Below are positions 1 through 10,000 of a DNA stretch of 64,000 nucleotides, piece by piece. The stretch comes from Pseudarthrobacter sp. NamB4 (GTDB taxonomy: Bacteria; Actinomycetota; Actinomycetes; Actinomycetales; Micrococcaceae), in assembly GCF_005796185.1 (NCBI RefSeq), contig NZ_VAHM01000002.1:1-64000 (forward strand), given 5' to 3'. The translations under genes were made by a program, and so were the position numbers. The notes beneath the pieces were generated by a model. The model saw only the letters and a program-made list of their open reading frames with translations, was not told the DNA's origin and did no database searches. Each line of letters begins with the position of its first letter. The first letter of the stretch is position 1.

Positions 1-514
1 GCTAGTGGCCTTCATCGCCAAAATCATCCTTGGAGATGCGCATGAAATCTCTCCGCCAGCCGACCGACCCGAGCAGACCCTCGCCTCGCATCGCAAGATC
101 GCGGACGCAACCACAATCAGGACGCCGAAGGCGCAGCCGAAGCGATGCTCGCACGAGCTCGTATCCCACGTGGAATCGCTCCGTTAGCGCCTTAGGCAAC
201 CTTCTGAACACTCAACCCTCTGGCTCGAAAGCCCTGTCTGCAGTTTGCGGGGTGACCCCTTTGGAGCCTTTCCCCGTTCTGGCAGAAGCCGTTGTTCTTG
301 ACCCATAGCCTGCGCAGCCGACTTTCGAGCAGCCATGAGCGGGGTTAATCCGGTTCAACGGTCGGGTGCTGGGAGCTGTCGTGTACCTGAACCGGCAGGA
401 GTAGCGATTGTTCTTCGTGGCAGGTGAGGAGTAATTGTCAGGTCGGGGTGTAATCAAACACTAGGGACTAGGAGCGTAGTTGACCCAGTGAATTCGTCGC
501 TCAAAGGGAGGCGC
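1..514. other. no recognisable gene
   Basis: No reading frame here resembles a family I know. A minus-strand frame over the first 211 bases is Arg-rich and lacks any motif. The stretch sits beside the DoxX remnant at the head of a gene-poor, decayed region, so it may be eroded DNA. Confidence 0.4.
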
Positions 515-715
515 TTAGCTGTAAGCGCTGAACCGGGCTACTGCGACTAATGCGGCTAGCACCCCTAGTACCAGATTGATGGCGAGTTTGGTATTTCCCG
601 TCGTCGTGTGTGGGTGACGGCGGCGCCGGCCATCAGTAGCACAAGTCCGGTGGCCGCGGCGGGGACCAGGACGGCGGCGATCTTCAGGAGTGCCGGCAGG
701 ACAAGTCCAATACGC
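515..715 (-). pseudogene. DoxX-family membrane protein remnant (frameshifted)
   Basis: Read leftward, this encodes the C-terminal half of a DoxX-like small membrane protein. A hydrophobic run GLVLLMAGAAVTH is followed, after a one-base shift near 585, by KLAINLVLGVLAALVAVARF and a stop. That order (helix, Ala/Val-Thr-His, charged loop, NLVL helix) is the usual end of actinobacterial DoxX proteins. The N-terminal half is missing. I infer a dead gene. The family match is by eye and fairly strong; the exact indel site is approximate. Confidence 0.6.
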
Positions 716-781
716 AGCTTTAGCTTTACATAACGTTATCGGGTCTCGGTTCAGGCGGGGGAGAGCCCCTAGAGAAGAGTG

Positions 782-985
782 CTATTGCAACCCGGTTGCC
801 GGCGGGCGGGGCGTTGCGACGACCTCTTCGATATATTCCTTGGCCTTGTCATCCAGCGGCGGGGCGGCGTTGCCCGACACATCGGCGCGACCTGCCTTGA
901 CCTTCTGGAAGACGAGGCTGCCCAGGACTGCCAGCACTGCGAGGGCGAGCAAAGGTAGCAACGCGGATTTCGATTTTTTGGCCAT
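782..985 (-). CDS. small single-pass membrane protein, unknown function
   Basis: A 67-residue protein. A basic start (MAKKSKS) leads into one hydrophobic segment, LLPLLALAVLAVLGSLVF (residues 10-27), and then a polar tail with acidic residues and a Pro-rich end. This looks like an N-in single-pass protein with an extracytoplasmic tail. No family is recognised. The start codon is ATG with only a weak purine-rich stretch before it. Its neighbours are broken genes, so it may not be expressed. Confidence 0.35.
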   Translation of the reverse strand: MAKKSKSALLPLLALAVLAVLGSLVFQKVKAGRADVSGNAAPPLDDKAKEYIEEVVATPRPPATGLQ

Positions 986-1005
986 TCCCGAATCCTACTC
1001 GCGCC

Positions 1006-1761
1006 TCAGCCTTTGCGCCTTCTACCCGGTTGGGAATTCGCGGACAAACCTTTACGGACCGGCTCCCGCTCGGCGTCGGAGCCGGCAGGGTTGCAGACAC
1101 CCGGGTATGGCGGATCGGGTTCCGTCCTGCTCCGTGGTCCTGGAGTGGCTGGGAATGGGCGACCAATGGCAGGTTTCCGTGCCGATGGGATGACCTGCAC
1201 GGAAACTTCCGCAGTGTCTAGGCCGGATCCAGCCTCCTCGCATGTCTCCTCAGGTTCTGGCCGGGTTCCGACTCGATGCCAGGTTTGCCTCAGATTGACG
1301 GCGGGGATGTCCAGGAAGGCCGGGTCAAAAGGCTCATCCGTGCCGGTCATTTCTGCCACCCAAGCGGAGCATTCTTCGTGTTCCGGGTGGGAGGCATCGG
1401 CGAGGGCATCCATGATTTCTTCGTAGCCAGGGAATCCGCCGGAGTCTTCCAACGGCCCGCGGCGGACCCCGTCGAACAGCAACGCCGGCGGCACGGACGG
1501 TTCGACGGGACGGGGGCTCATCAGCTCAAGCCGGTGAAGCCAGCTGTCCCCGAAGTCATACTCGTAGAATGCTTCACCGGCGCCCAGTACGGGCAGCTGA
1601 TCCAGGGAGCAGTCCTCCTCAGGCCTGTCTCCCGGTTCCTCACAATCGTGCGCGGGGAGCCACTTCGGGAGTTCCGGCACGTCGCCAGAATCGAATACCT
1701 CATCGAGAAGCAAGCCGCCCGTATCGACGTGAAACTCAATGCCGGGGATCCGGACCGGAGT
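1006..1761 (-). pseudogene. plasmid pRiA4b ORF-3-like protein, 5'-truncated
   Basis: The frame carries the core of the pRiA4b ORF-3 family (IS1096-passenger, TnpR-like). The landmark is an acidic stretch, then EAFYEYDFGDSWLHRLEL, then a PPALLFDGVRRGPLEDSGG segment followed by the EEIMDALADASHPEH helix. Family members have about 60-100 more residues at the N-terminus. Here an in-frame TAG lies just upstream (about 1762) with no credible start between. The C-terminal third is unusually Arg/Pro-rich and may be run-on sequence. I read it as a remnant; the function of the family is not established. Confidence 0.6.
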
Positions 1762-1931
1762 CTATTTGACCTGGCAGCTTATGACCCCAGTTCCCCTGCG
1801 CATGACGAAGTATTGGGGATTTTCGTCATTTGGAGTCGATATTTTGGTTCTGCTTCTGTTGCAGAGGGTCTCCGCTGCGATTAGTCAGTGAGGGTGTATC
1901 AGCTCGTTCCCGTTACTCCAGGCGATTCACG

Positions 1932-2804
1932 TTAGTGGCGAATTCCGGTTTCGGTGCGTGCGACGTCTTCCCTTGCCGGGAGTTCGGGGTTTGCGAAGGC
2001 GTTGGAGGGCGCCTTGGTCCGCGCGTGGGTGACGTAGAGGGGAAGCGCGGTGAACAGCAGACCGCCGACGAGGTTGCCGAGCACTGTCGGGATTTCGTTC
2101 CAGACCAGGTAATCGAGAATGGTGAACTGGCCGCCGAGCAGCAGACCCGACGGGAACAGGAACATGTTAACGATCGAGTGCTCGAAGCCCATGAAGAAGA
2201 ACAGCATGATCGGCATCCACATCACTATGACCTTCCCGGGGACGTCCTTGGCGATCATGGCGCCGGCCACGCCGATCGACACCATCCAGTTGCACAACAT
2301 TCCACGGACGAACAGCGTCAGCATCCCGGACGCGCCGTGCTCGGCATAGCCGAGCGTGCGCCCCTCGCCAATATGACCGATGGCGACACCGACCTCGTTC
2401 GGCGGGATCGCGAAGCCGTAGGTCACGACGACCGCCATCAGCAGGGCCACCATGAACGCTCCGATGAAGTTCCCGACGAACACCAGCCCCCAGTTGCGGA
2501 GCACGCCGCGGACGGTCACCCCGGGTCGCTTATCCAGCAGCGCCAGGGGTGTCAGGACGAACACCCCGGTCAGCAGGTCGTAGCCGAGCAGGTACAGCAG
2601 GATAAACCCGACCGGGAAGAGGATCGCCCCCGCCAGCGGGATGCCGGTGGTCACGCTCACCGTGACAGCGAACGCGGCCGCCAGGGAGAGCAGTGCACCG
2701 GCCATCGCCGCGCGCACCACCGTGTCCCGGGTGGACATGAATACCTTCGACTCACCAGCGTCGATCATCGTCGTGATCAGATCACCGGGCTTCACATAGG
2801 ACAT
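1932..2804 (-). CDS. formate/nitrite transporter family protein
   Basis: A 290-residue polytopic membrane protein of the FocA/NirC (FNT) family, which forms pentameric channels for small monovalent anions such as formate or nitrite. The frame has about six hydrophobic segments of the FNT layout. These include the amphipathic start PGDLITTMIDAGESK, the LLGYDLLTGVF segment, NFIGAFMVALLMA, the re-entrant CNWMVSIGVAGAM segment and FMGFEHSIVNMF. Length is normal for the family. The ATG start has a GGAG about nine bases upstream. No formate or nitrite enzyme lies nearby, so the substrate cannot be assigned. Confidence 0.9.
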   Translation of the reverse strand: MSYVKPGDLITTMIDAGESKVFMSTRDTVVRAAMAGALLSLAAAFAVTVSVTTGIPLAGAILFPVGFILLYLLGYDLLTGVFVLTPLALLDKRPGVTVRGVLRNWGLVFVGNFIGAFMVALLMAVVVTYGFAIPPNEVGVAIGHIGEGRTLGYAEHGASGMLTLFVRGMLCNWMVSIGVAGAMIAKDVPGKVIVMWMPIMLFFFMGFEHSIVNMFLFPSGLLLGGQFTILDYLVWNEIPTVLGNLVGGLLFTALPLYVTHARTKAPSNAFANPELPAREDVARTETGIRH

Positions 2805-3534
2805 AGGGATAGGCTCCGGGGGTCGAACTTCTTATGCGGTCCGGGCTGGGCAGCATGGGAAGACAGTATCTGTGCGGTATTTCGGTCGAGTTTCCTCAGG
2901 GGCCATGCCGCGTTACTTTTTGCTCACCCTTTCGGTCGTTCACTGTGAGAAGCCGGCCCTGTCCTTGCGTCGGCAACCCCTACATGCGTCTGCCGTTACT
3001 TGCTGCTCAGGACATCCAGATACCGCCAGACAGCACGGGATGATTGGACGTCAAGGGCCACATCAACTGCTTTTGGCTCGTCGCCTCCCCTAGCGCGTAA
3101 TGCAGGGTTGTGTCCGTCACGGTGATCCAAGCCAGACACGGCGGGTTTCTAAGACTCACACGTCATTCTTTCGCCGACTGGTATAGACCCCAACAACTCC
3201 AGCTATCAGAACGTCCGCGCCTAGGCGCTCGGGCGGGCGCACAATAGACTCCTTTCTGCCGGCGATTACGGAATTCGCCGGGAGACGGTGTAACAGTAAC
3301 CTTCGCCAAGCCCAGTTGACCTTAACCCCTCCCTTGCCGCTGTCGGTGACGCCAGGAAACTCCCAGCATGTTGGACGATCAGTCTTGACAGGAGTCGGGG
3401 GGTCTTGTCCTCAGAGGTGGTCAAGAAACGAAATCCTCGCTGACATTCTTATCACCCTGTTGACCGGGCCGCCGTAGGATCAAGCGATCAGGCAACGGGG
3501 TGTCACCGCTACTGGAAGGAGCTGTCTGTGAGGG
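2805..3534. other. 730-base gap without a recognisable gene
   Basis: It lies between the anion-channel gene, transcribed leftward, and the TfoX-like gene, transcribed rightward, so it must hold both promoters. Only short frames without motifs are present. No repeat or strong hairpin was noticed. Confidence 0.4.
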
Positions 3535-3918
3535 GTGCCAGGCACTATCTGCGGTACGGCGGGCAGGACGCGTCATGACAGCGCCCGAAGCCAGCCCCAA
3601 CAAGCCCTGGCCAGCCGAGTCCGGGACCTGCTGATCTCATATAAAAACGTGCGTGAAGTTCGTATGTTCGGCGGACTGTCTTTCATGGTGGATGACCGGA
3701 TGGTTGTAGCGGCCGGCCGTGATGGTGGCCTGCTCGTCCCTACTAACCCTGCCGCACATCAGGCCTTGCTGGATCGCGGCGGACGGCCGGCTTACATGGG
3801 CAGGGACCGTCCCATGGGCCCCGGGTGGATCACCGTACCGCACGAAAAGTTACGGGACGCTGCCGCACTCGCGTTTTGGCTCCAGGTCGGTATCGACTCC
3901 CGCGACACATCACATTGA
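3535..3918 (+). CDS. TfoX N-terminal-domain family protein
   Basis: A 127-residue protein with the single TfoX_N domain. The diagnostic stretch is VREVRMFGGLSFMVDDRMVV, followed by GGLLV, the GRPAYMGRDRPMGPGWITV loop and a C-terminal helix ending in FWLQVGIDSR. These small stand-alone proteins are named after the competence regulator but their role in actinobacteria is unknown. The start is GTG, the first start after an in-frame stop. Its 3' end meets the end of the broken DUF1801 gene on the other strand. The reading frame is complete and of normal length. Confidence 0.8.
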   Translation: MPGTICGTAGRTRHDSARSQPQQALASRVRDLLISYKNVREVRMFGGLSFMVDDRMVVAAGRDGGLLVPTNPAAHQALLDRGGRPAYMGRDRPMGPGWITVPHEKLRDAAALAFWLQVGIDSRDTSH

Positions 3919-4354
3919 ATGCTCAGTCCGAGCGGTCAGATGCTGTTGACCGGGTTTTGTTGAGGAGTGTTGAAGGAGCTCGCGCAGCGCGCGGCGGTCC
4001 ACGGTGGTCAGCCCGGTCAGGTACAGGCATGCCTTGCGGCGCGGTGCTTGCCAATTCGGCCCATGAGGTCAGGCCAGCGCTCTGAGAAGTCGTTGATGAG
4101 GTAGATCGTATGCTTCGCTGGCCCGGGCGCGAAGGCGAGCCAGGGAGCGCGGCCCCCGTGGCCGCTCTCGTATCGGTACTCGTACTGGCCGAAGCCGATG
4201 ATGCGGCCGGCCCATACTACAGGCTGTTCACCGCTGACCTCGGCCAGGAGTGCGAGCAGTTCGTCAGCCTCGACACGGCGGGGCCCGGGACCCGGTCGAG
4301 TACCTCCTCAATCGGTTGATCGGACGGTGACATTGCCGGGGGCTTCGCTGCCAT
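3910..4354 (-). pseudogene. DUF1801-domain protein with two frameshifts
   Basis: The ATG has an excellent ribosome site (GAGGAG). The frame begins MAAKPPAMSP and reaches EEVLDRVPGP. It must then shift to continue as ADELLALLAEVSGEQPVVW, with IGFGQYEYRYESG and APWLAFAPGPAKHTIYLIND, and shift again near 4035 to give RKACLYLTGLTTVDRRALRE. Together these rebuild a complete DUF1801 protein (a YdhG-like fold of unknown function). Three frames cover one family in order, so this is a gene inactivated by two small indels, unless the assembly is wrong. Confidence 0.8.
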
Positions 4355-4605
4355 GGATCTCCTCGCTAAAGGGCTGAACTTGGCCACAGTCCTTCCGGAC
4401 ATGCCTGTACTACCCCTATGTGAGCTGCAGTTTCTTCCATCCTACTAACCTGTAAGCGCTGGCTGGGACCCTGTGGGGCCGGGTATGGCAGGATGCTGGG
4501 CAGTGTTAATAAAAATTTATCCAGTCAGTGTCGATCCGGAGCTCGCCTGTTCGACGCGATAGTAGAAGGACGCATCAGGCGTCCTCAATACGAAGGAAAA
4601 GAACC

Positions 4606-5031
4606 GTGAAGTTCATGCTGATTATGCGCGCTACCGATGAGGCGAAGAAGGCATACGAAACCGCCGATATCGAACAGATCATCAACGCGATGGGCGCCTA
4701 CAACGAATCCCTGATGAAGGCCGGGGTGCTGCTCGCCGGTGAGGGACTTTCCGATGACATGAGCGAATCGTTTGTTGTCGATTTTTCGGCCGAGCAGCCC
4801 ATCGTTACCGGCGGTCCCTACGGGGAAACCCACGAACTGTTCAACGGCTTCTGGATTATCCAGACCGCCAGCAAGGAAGAAGCGGTCCAGTGGGCCAGCC
4901 GCTGCCCCCTGGGCCCGGGCAGCAAACTTGAAGTCCGCCGCGTGACCGATATGAGCGACTTCGAAGACTTCTCCGACAACGAGTTCCTCCAGAAGGAAGC
5001 CGGATGGCGCGAGGAACTCAACCAGCCTTAA
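4606..5031 (+). CDS. YciI/DGPF-family protein
   Basis: A 141-residue YciI-like (DGPF-domain) protein of the kind usually encoded just before a SigJ-type extracytoplasmic sigma factor. It opens with MKFMLIMRATDEAKKAYE, has VTGGPYGETHELFNGFWIIQ in the middle and the Cys/Pro-rich CPLGPGSKLEVRRV late, all standard for the family. I chose the GTG at 4606 because AAGGAAAAG precedes it and MKFML is the conserved beginning. The expected partner follows at once but is decapitated, so this protein probably has no working sigma partner here. Biochemical role is unknown. Confidence 0.85.
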   Translation: MKFMLIMRATDEAKKAYETADIEQIINAMGAYNESLMKAGVLLAGEGLSDDMSESFVVDFSAEQPIVTGGPYGETHELFNGFWIIQTASKEEAVQWASRCPLGPGSKLEVRRVTDMSDFEDFSDNEFLQKEAGWREELNQP

Positions 5032-6051
5032 GGCCATAGATGCCTGGCGCCGCCGGGAGCGGCTCGACGAACGTTACCGCGAGATTGCCCAGGACCTCAG
5101 GGAGATGACCGAGGACCAGTGGCAGCCGATCCCCGATGATGTGCTCCGGCTGGTCTTTACCGCCTGCCACCCCGTGCTCTCCCGTGAGGGGCAGGCCGCG
5201 ATGACGCTGCGAACCGTTGGCGGCCTGAGCAGCGTGGAGATTGCACGGATGCTGCTCGTTCCCGTCGCCACCCTCCAGCAGCGCATCGTTCGGGCAAAGA
5301 AAACTCTCGCGGCCGCTCAGGTGCCCTTCGACACCCCTGACCCGAACGAGTGGAACGGGCGCCTGAGCGCGGTACTTGCCGTGCTGTACCTGATCTTCAC
5401 CGAAGGCTATGCCGCCACAACGGATGACCGGTGGATCCGGACCGAGGTGGCCAACGAAGCGCTGCGCCTTGGCCGCGTGCTGGCTGGCCTGCTGCCGCGG
5501 GAACCCGAAGTCCATGGGCTCGTGGCGCTGATGGAGTTCCAGGCGTCCCGGTTCGCCGCGCGCGTCAACCACGACGCAGCCCGGTCCTGCTTCCCGACCA
5601 GGACCGTTCACGCTGGGACGGGACGCAGATCGGCCGCGGCGTTGCTCCCTTGCACGTGCCGATGCGCTCGGATGCGGAAGGGGGAACTACTGCCTGCAGG
5701 CTGCCATCGCTCAATGCCACGCAACCGCCCACAGTTTCGAAGAAACCGACTGGAACAAGATCGTGCTGCTCTACGAGGCTCTCGGACGCCTGGCCGGGGC
5801 CCGTCGTCGAACTCAACCACGCCGTAGCGGTTTCCATGGCCACCGGACCTGCCGCCGCCCTCAAGATCGTGGACCGCCTCGTTGCCGAGGGCGCCCTCCG
5901 CCGCTCACACTTTCTGCCCAGCATCCGCGCAGAGCTGCTCACCAAGCTCGGAAGAACCAACGAAGCCAAAGCCGAACTGCTGAAGGCAGCGGCAATAACC
6001 GCCAACGACCAACAAAAAGCAGTCCTGCTCGCCAAGGCAGCCCCCCTCTAA
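5032..6051 (+). pseudogene. SigJ-type ECF sigma factor, 5'-deleted and frameshifted
   Basis: This is the rest of an ECF sigma factor of the SigJ/DUF6596 type. The frame begins abruptly at KAIDAWRRRERLDERYREIA, inside region 2-4, so about the first 60-70 residues (the core-binding region 2) are gone. It then reads LRLVFTACHPVLSREGQAAM and the helix-turn-helix VEIARMLLVPVATLQQRIVRAKK. Near 5577, 5640 and 5800 the frame has to change to keep the C-terminal TPR-like domain (GNYCLQAAIAQCHA, then PVVELNHAVAVSMATGPAAAL). Loss of region 2 plus three shifts means no active sigma factor. Confidence 0.85.
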
Positions 6052-6115
6052 ACCCACCCGAGGGGAATGCACCTGAAACCCGCGATAGCTCCCGATTGTG
6101 GGCCAAGATGGCTGC

Positions 6116-6703
6116 ATGAGGAGTGATGCCATCTGGCGTAACGTTGATCTGGAACGCAAGGTCTTGGCAGAGCAGCTTGCGCCGCTCACAGCCGATCAGT
6201 GGGCCTCGCCGTCGCTCTGCCAGGGGCTGTCGGTGCGGGAGGTCCTCGCGCACTTGACGGTCAGCGGATCATTGCCGGCGTCGCGGTGGCTCCTGGGCGT
6301 ACTGCGCGCCCGGTTCGACTTTGATAAGCAGGTGGACCAGCGGCTGCGGGAGCAATTGGGCAGCACCCCCGCTGAGACGCTGCAACGCTTCCGCGCGACC
6401 GTGGGGAGCAGGACAGCCCCTCCTCTGCCCCGGCTTGCCCTGCTGGGCGAAATGATCGTGCACGGTGAAGACATCCGCAGACAACGTTCTCGGATGCTTT
6501 GCGCCCTCCCTCTATTCGAAGCGTGTCGCGGCTATCACCTCCGCATTGCCCGGGCCACTGATTCGACGCTGGAAAGCGACCACGCAGCAGCCAGGATCAC
6601 CGCTCCTGCGGCTGCTGAAACAGCCATAATCGAAGCCCTCATCACATACGTTCGGAAACCGGTACGTTCCCCTCAAAAAGGGACGTCGATCCGGCAGTCC
6701 TGA
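6116..6703 (+). CDS. maleylpyruvate isomerase / mycothiol-dependent family protein, odd C-terminus
   Basis: The first 120 residues match the actinobacterial DinB-like maleylpyruvate isomerase family, whose members form a four-helix bundle and often use mycothiol. Landmarks are LERKVLAEQLAPLTADQW, SVREVLAHLT (the metal-site His region) and the conserved LALLGEMIVHGEDIRR. After GEDIRR the sequence no longer resembles the family and is rich in Ala and Arg, so the C-terminal third may be a chimera or shifted. The ATG at 6116 is preferred over GTG 6098, though neither has a strong ribosome site. Function may be lost. Confidence 0.55.
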   Translation: MRSDAIWRNVDLERKVLAEQLAPLTADQWASPSLCQGLSVREVLAHLTVSGSLPASRWLLGVLRARFDFDKQVDQRLREQLGSTPAETLQRFRATVGSRTAPPLPRLALLGEMIVHGEDIRRQRSRMLCALPLFEACRGYHLRIARATDSTLESDHAAARITAPAAAETAIIEALITYVRKPVRSPQKGTSIRQS

Positions 6704-6870
6704 AGCTCGGCAGTTGGCTGTGCAACAGACGACGGGAATCCCGACAGGGCGTTCTCCGTGACGAGTACCGCACCCGGCTGGAACTACTACCCGGATGGGA
6801 CAGTCCTGACGGCAAAAACGCAGTGAACATCAGCATTGGGCAACAAAGCTTGAAGCCCTGGCTGCATTAA
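6682..6870 (+). pseudogene. helicase-associated-domain fragment
   Basis: An open stretch of 62 residues without a start reads VLKLGSWLCNRRRESRQGVL, then RDEYRTRLELLPGW. That is the helicase-associated (HA) repeat pattern: leu-gly-x-trp, basic linker, ERxxxLxxLPGW. Intact carriers are long proteins with several such repeats, so this is an isolated scrap. It overlaps the odd 3' end of the preceding isomerase-like gene in another frame, which suggests a recombination junction near 6.5-6.7 kb. Confidence 0.55.
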
Positions 6871-6981
6871 TGCTCGCCGGAAATGATTGGCCCCGTAATG
6901 GAACCGGCGAAACCCAGGAGGAACGCGCCCACGGTCGTTGGGTGGGGGACACAGCGGAATCGTTCCAGAGTGTTACCTAAA

Positions 6982-6993
6982 CGTAATATTACG
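6982..6993. promoter_or_regulatory. 12-bp perfect palindrome upstream of the toxin gene
   Basis: CGTAATATTACG is a perfect inverted repeat in an AT-rich pocket about 85 bases before the ATG of the large exported protein. Position and symmetry suit an operator, but no cognate regulator is encoded next to it. This is an inference from symmetry only. Confidence 0.3.
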
Positions 6994-7076
6994 CCCTCGG
7001 ATTTCGCTGATCTTTCGCTGTTAGTCTGACTCCGCCGGAGCGAGGACCGTTCCAGCCATGGTCAAAGGGGGGAAAC

Positions 7077-10000
7077 ATGGCGCGGTCCGTTATGCGCTCA
7101 GCAAGCATCGGAATTGCACTCGTGGTGGCGACAGTCGCCCAACTTATCAGTCCTGCGGGACCGGCTTTAGCGACACGCAGCCTTGCAAGCGGGATCGCTG
7201 CAGTGGCCACCGAACCGTTCACACTCAACAGCAAGGGCATCAAGGAATCGCTGGTTGCGTCTTTGGCTCCGGTAGCTGATGCGACGCCGGGGCCGGAGCG
7301 GGTCGAGAGCGTCGCCAGGACGGTCGCAGGTTATGTCGACGGAGTGCGGTACAGCCAGGACTTCGACGGTCAGCAGGCCTACCGCGATGACCTGCACCTG
7401 GTATCCCATTTGGACGGCGCCGCACGCAAAGCAGCTGATCCCGCAGAGACAGAGGTTCTGTCCTCCGCGCTGGCTGATCTTCTGCTCGCGGGTCGTCTCA
7501 CCGCCGAGACTGCGGTCAGTGACGCCCGGACGGCTCTCTCGCCCCCGGCGCCTGGAACGGCGTCGGCCGAGCAAGCCCGGGCTGCCGCAGAACGTGACCT
7601 CGCCGCCGCAGAGCATGCACTTACCCAGGCACGGAACGCCCTGACCAAGGACCAGCCGGTCGCCGCCGAAACACACTTCGGCAAGGCCTGGCGCAGCGGC
7701 ACCGACGCGCTGGCCAACCTCGGCATCACCTATGACGGCGACCACGACGGTGATGGCATCCCCGGCCGAGCGGAGCTCAGCGTGGGTGGATCACCGTTAC
7801 TTCTGGACACTGACGCCGACGGCCTGCTTGACGCCTTTGAATTTAACGCCATGGCGGGTTTGGCGCTGAACAATGCCGACACCGACGGCAACGGTGTGCC
7901 CGACGCAGCGCAGGACCATGACGGTGACGAACTCAATGCCGCCCAGGAACAAGCGGCAAAAACATCGCCCGTGAACCCCGACACGGACGCCGATGGCCTC
8001 ACCGACAACCTCGAATCCACATACGGCACCGACCCGTTAGTTGCCGACACCGACGGCGACACGCTGCCAGACGGTGCAGAAATTCGGGGCGGCACAGACC
8101 CGACCAGCCCCGATACTGACTCCGACGGTGTTTCCGACGCCGATGAACTCCTCTCCGTCAGGGTGCAGGGCCCGGACGGGGCGTCTGCTGTAGTAACCGG
8201 AGCCGACCAGTCGGCGCTGAGAGCCAGGATCAGCGCAATACCCGCTGAAGACACCCGGACGGGTGTCGCCGGACGCATGGGAGGGGCTTTTGAATTCGAG
8301 TCACCCGGTGAAGGCATGGTCACGGCGGAGATCACCTTGCCTTTCGACGCGTCCACGATGCCCGCGGGCGGGGCTGCCGAGCGGGCAAGGGTTTTCTGGC
8401 TGGACGAGACTGCCAACGCCTGGGTTCCCGTAGCCAGTGACCAGCGCGTCGATGCCGCAGCCAAAACGGTGAGTGTGACGGTAGATCACTTCTCCACTTA
8501 CGCTGTCTTTGACATCATCAACTGGAACGCGACGTGGACGGCCAAGGACAACCCCTGCCGCGTACGGACAGACGGTGGTGGCAGTGACGTAGTTCTCCTT
8601 GACCTCGCGCTGTCCATCGACTCCTCCGGCTCCATGGCCTGGAACGACCCCCAAGGTCTGCGCAAGGACGCCGCCAAAAACTTCGTCGACGCGTTGCTGC
8701 CTGAAGACCGCGCCGCCATCATCGACTTCGACAGCTTCGCCCGGGTCCTGCAACCGCTTACCACCAACAAGGACGCGGTCAAGAGCGCGATCGACCGCAT
8801 CGATGACGTCGGCGGCACCAGTATCTCTGCCGGCGTCAGCGCTGCGAACAACGTCCTCGCCAACAACAGTGACGCAAACCGGGGCAGGGTCATGATTCTG
8901 CTGACCGACGGCGACGGCACCTGGAACAACTTCTACCTGACCCAGGCCAAGCAAAACCTGATCACCATCTACACGATCGGTCTGGGCAGCGCAGTGAACT
9001 CCGGCCTGCTCAACACGATCGCCACCGAAACGGGCGGAAAGTACCACCAGGTCGATAACGCAGCAGAACTCCCCGAGGTCTTCCGCCGGATCAGCAATGA
9101 CACAGGTGGCGACGAGGGTGTCATGAGCGACTCTGACAAGGACGGTCTCAACGATTGCGTCGAAGTTCAGGGCGCCTACAGTCCTGGCACTGGCCTCCGC
9201 TACGTTTCAGACCCGTTCGATGCCGACACCGATGGCGACGGACTGGCTGACGGCCAGGAAGTCCTGACACTCGGTAACGGCGTCGGGATCCCCACCGCGT
9301 CGGATACCTTCCAGGTCCTCTCAGACCCCTCAAACGCCGACACGGACGGCGATGGGTTTCCTGACCCTGCCGAAGTTGACGAAGGAACCAGCGCCTGGCG
9401 TGCCGACTCCGACGGTGACGGACTCAGCGACTCCGACGAGTTGAGCTGGGCCACTGATCCGCTGGCCAGCGACACCGATGGTGACGGCTACACCGACGGA
9501 CCCGAGGTAGCCGATGCCAACGCCGGCTTTAGCCCTGTCGTCTTTGACGATCCGCTGACTCCGGATGAATGGGCCAGTGAGTTCGCGAAAGGTGCAGCGC
9601 TCGGTGATGCCGGGGACGGCACCACCGTGCCCTACCTGATGGGAACGATCAGTTCTTCCGCAGTCAGTTTCATCCCGGTAGTTGGCTGGATCGCCGGCGC
9701 GATCCTCGACCTGCGCGATGCCATCGCCAATACGGTGAAAACCGACTGGGTGGCGGCGGGCATGTCGCTGGCTGGAATCGTGCCCTACGTCGGGGACACC
9801 GCCAACATCATCGCCAAGGTCACGAAGTTCCTTGGTCGCAGCGCTCACCTGCTCGATGAAGTCGTTCCCGCCATCGCGAAACTGGATGATTTCCCCGCCA
9901 GCGCCCGTGCCGACATCATCGCCGGAATCAACAGCAACTGGGACGCTCTGCGCAAAGCATCCCCGAATATGGACGAGGCAAGTTTCCTGCGCCTGGCCTC

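Noticed and set aside
1..211. A protein-coding frame at the left edge
   Set aside because: Arg-rich, without a recognisable domain or ribosome site.
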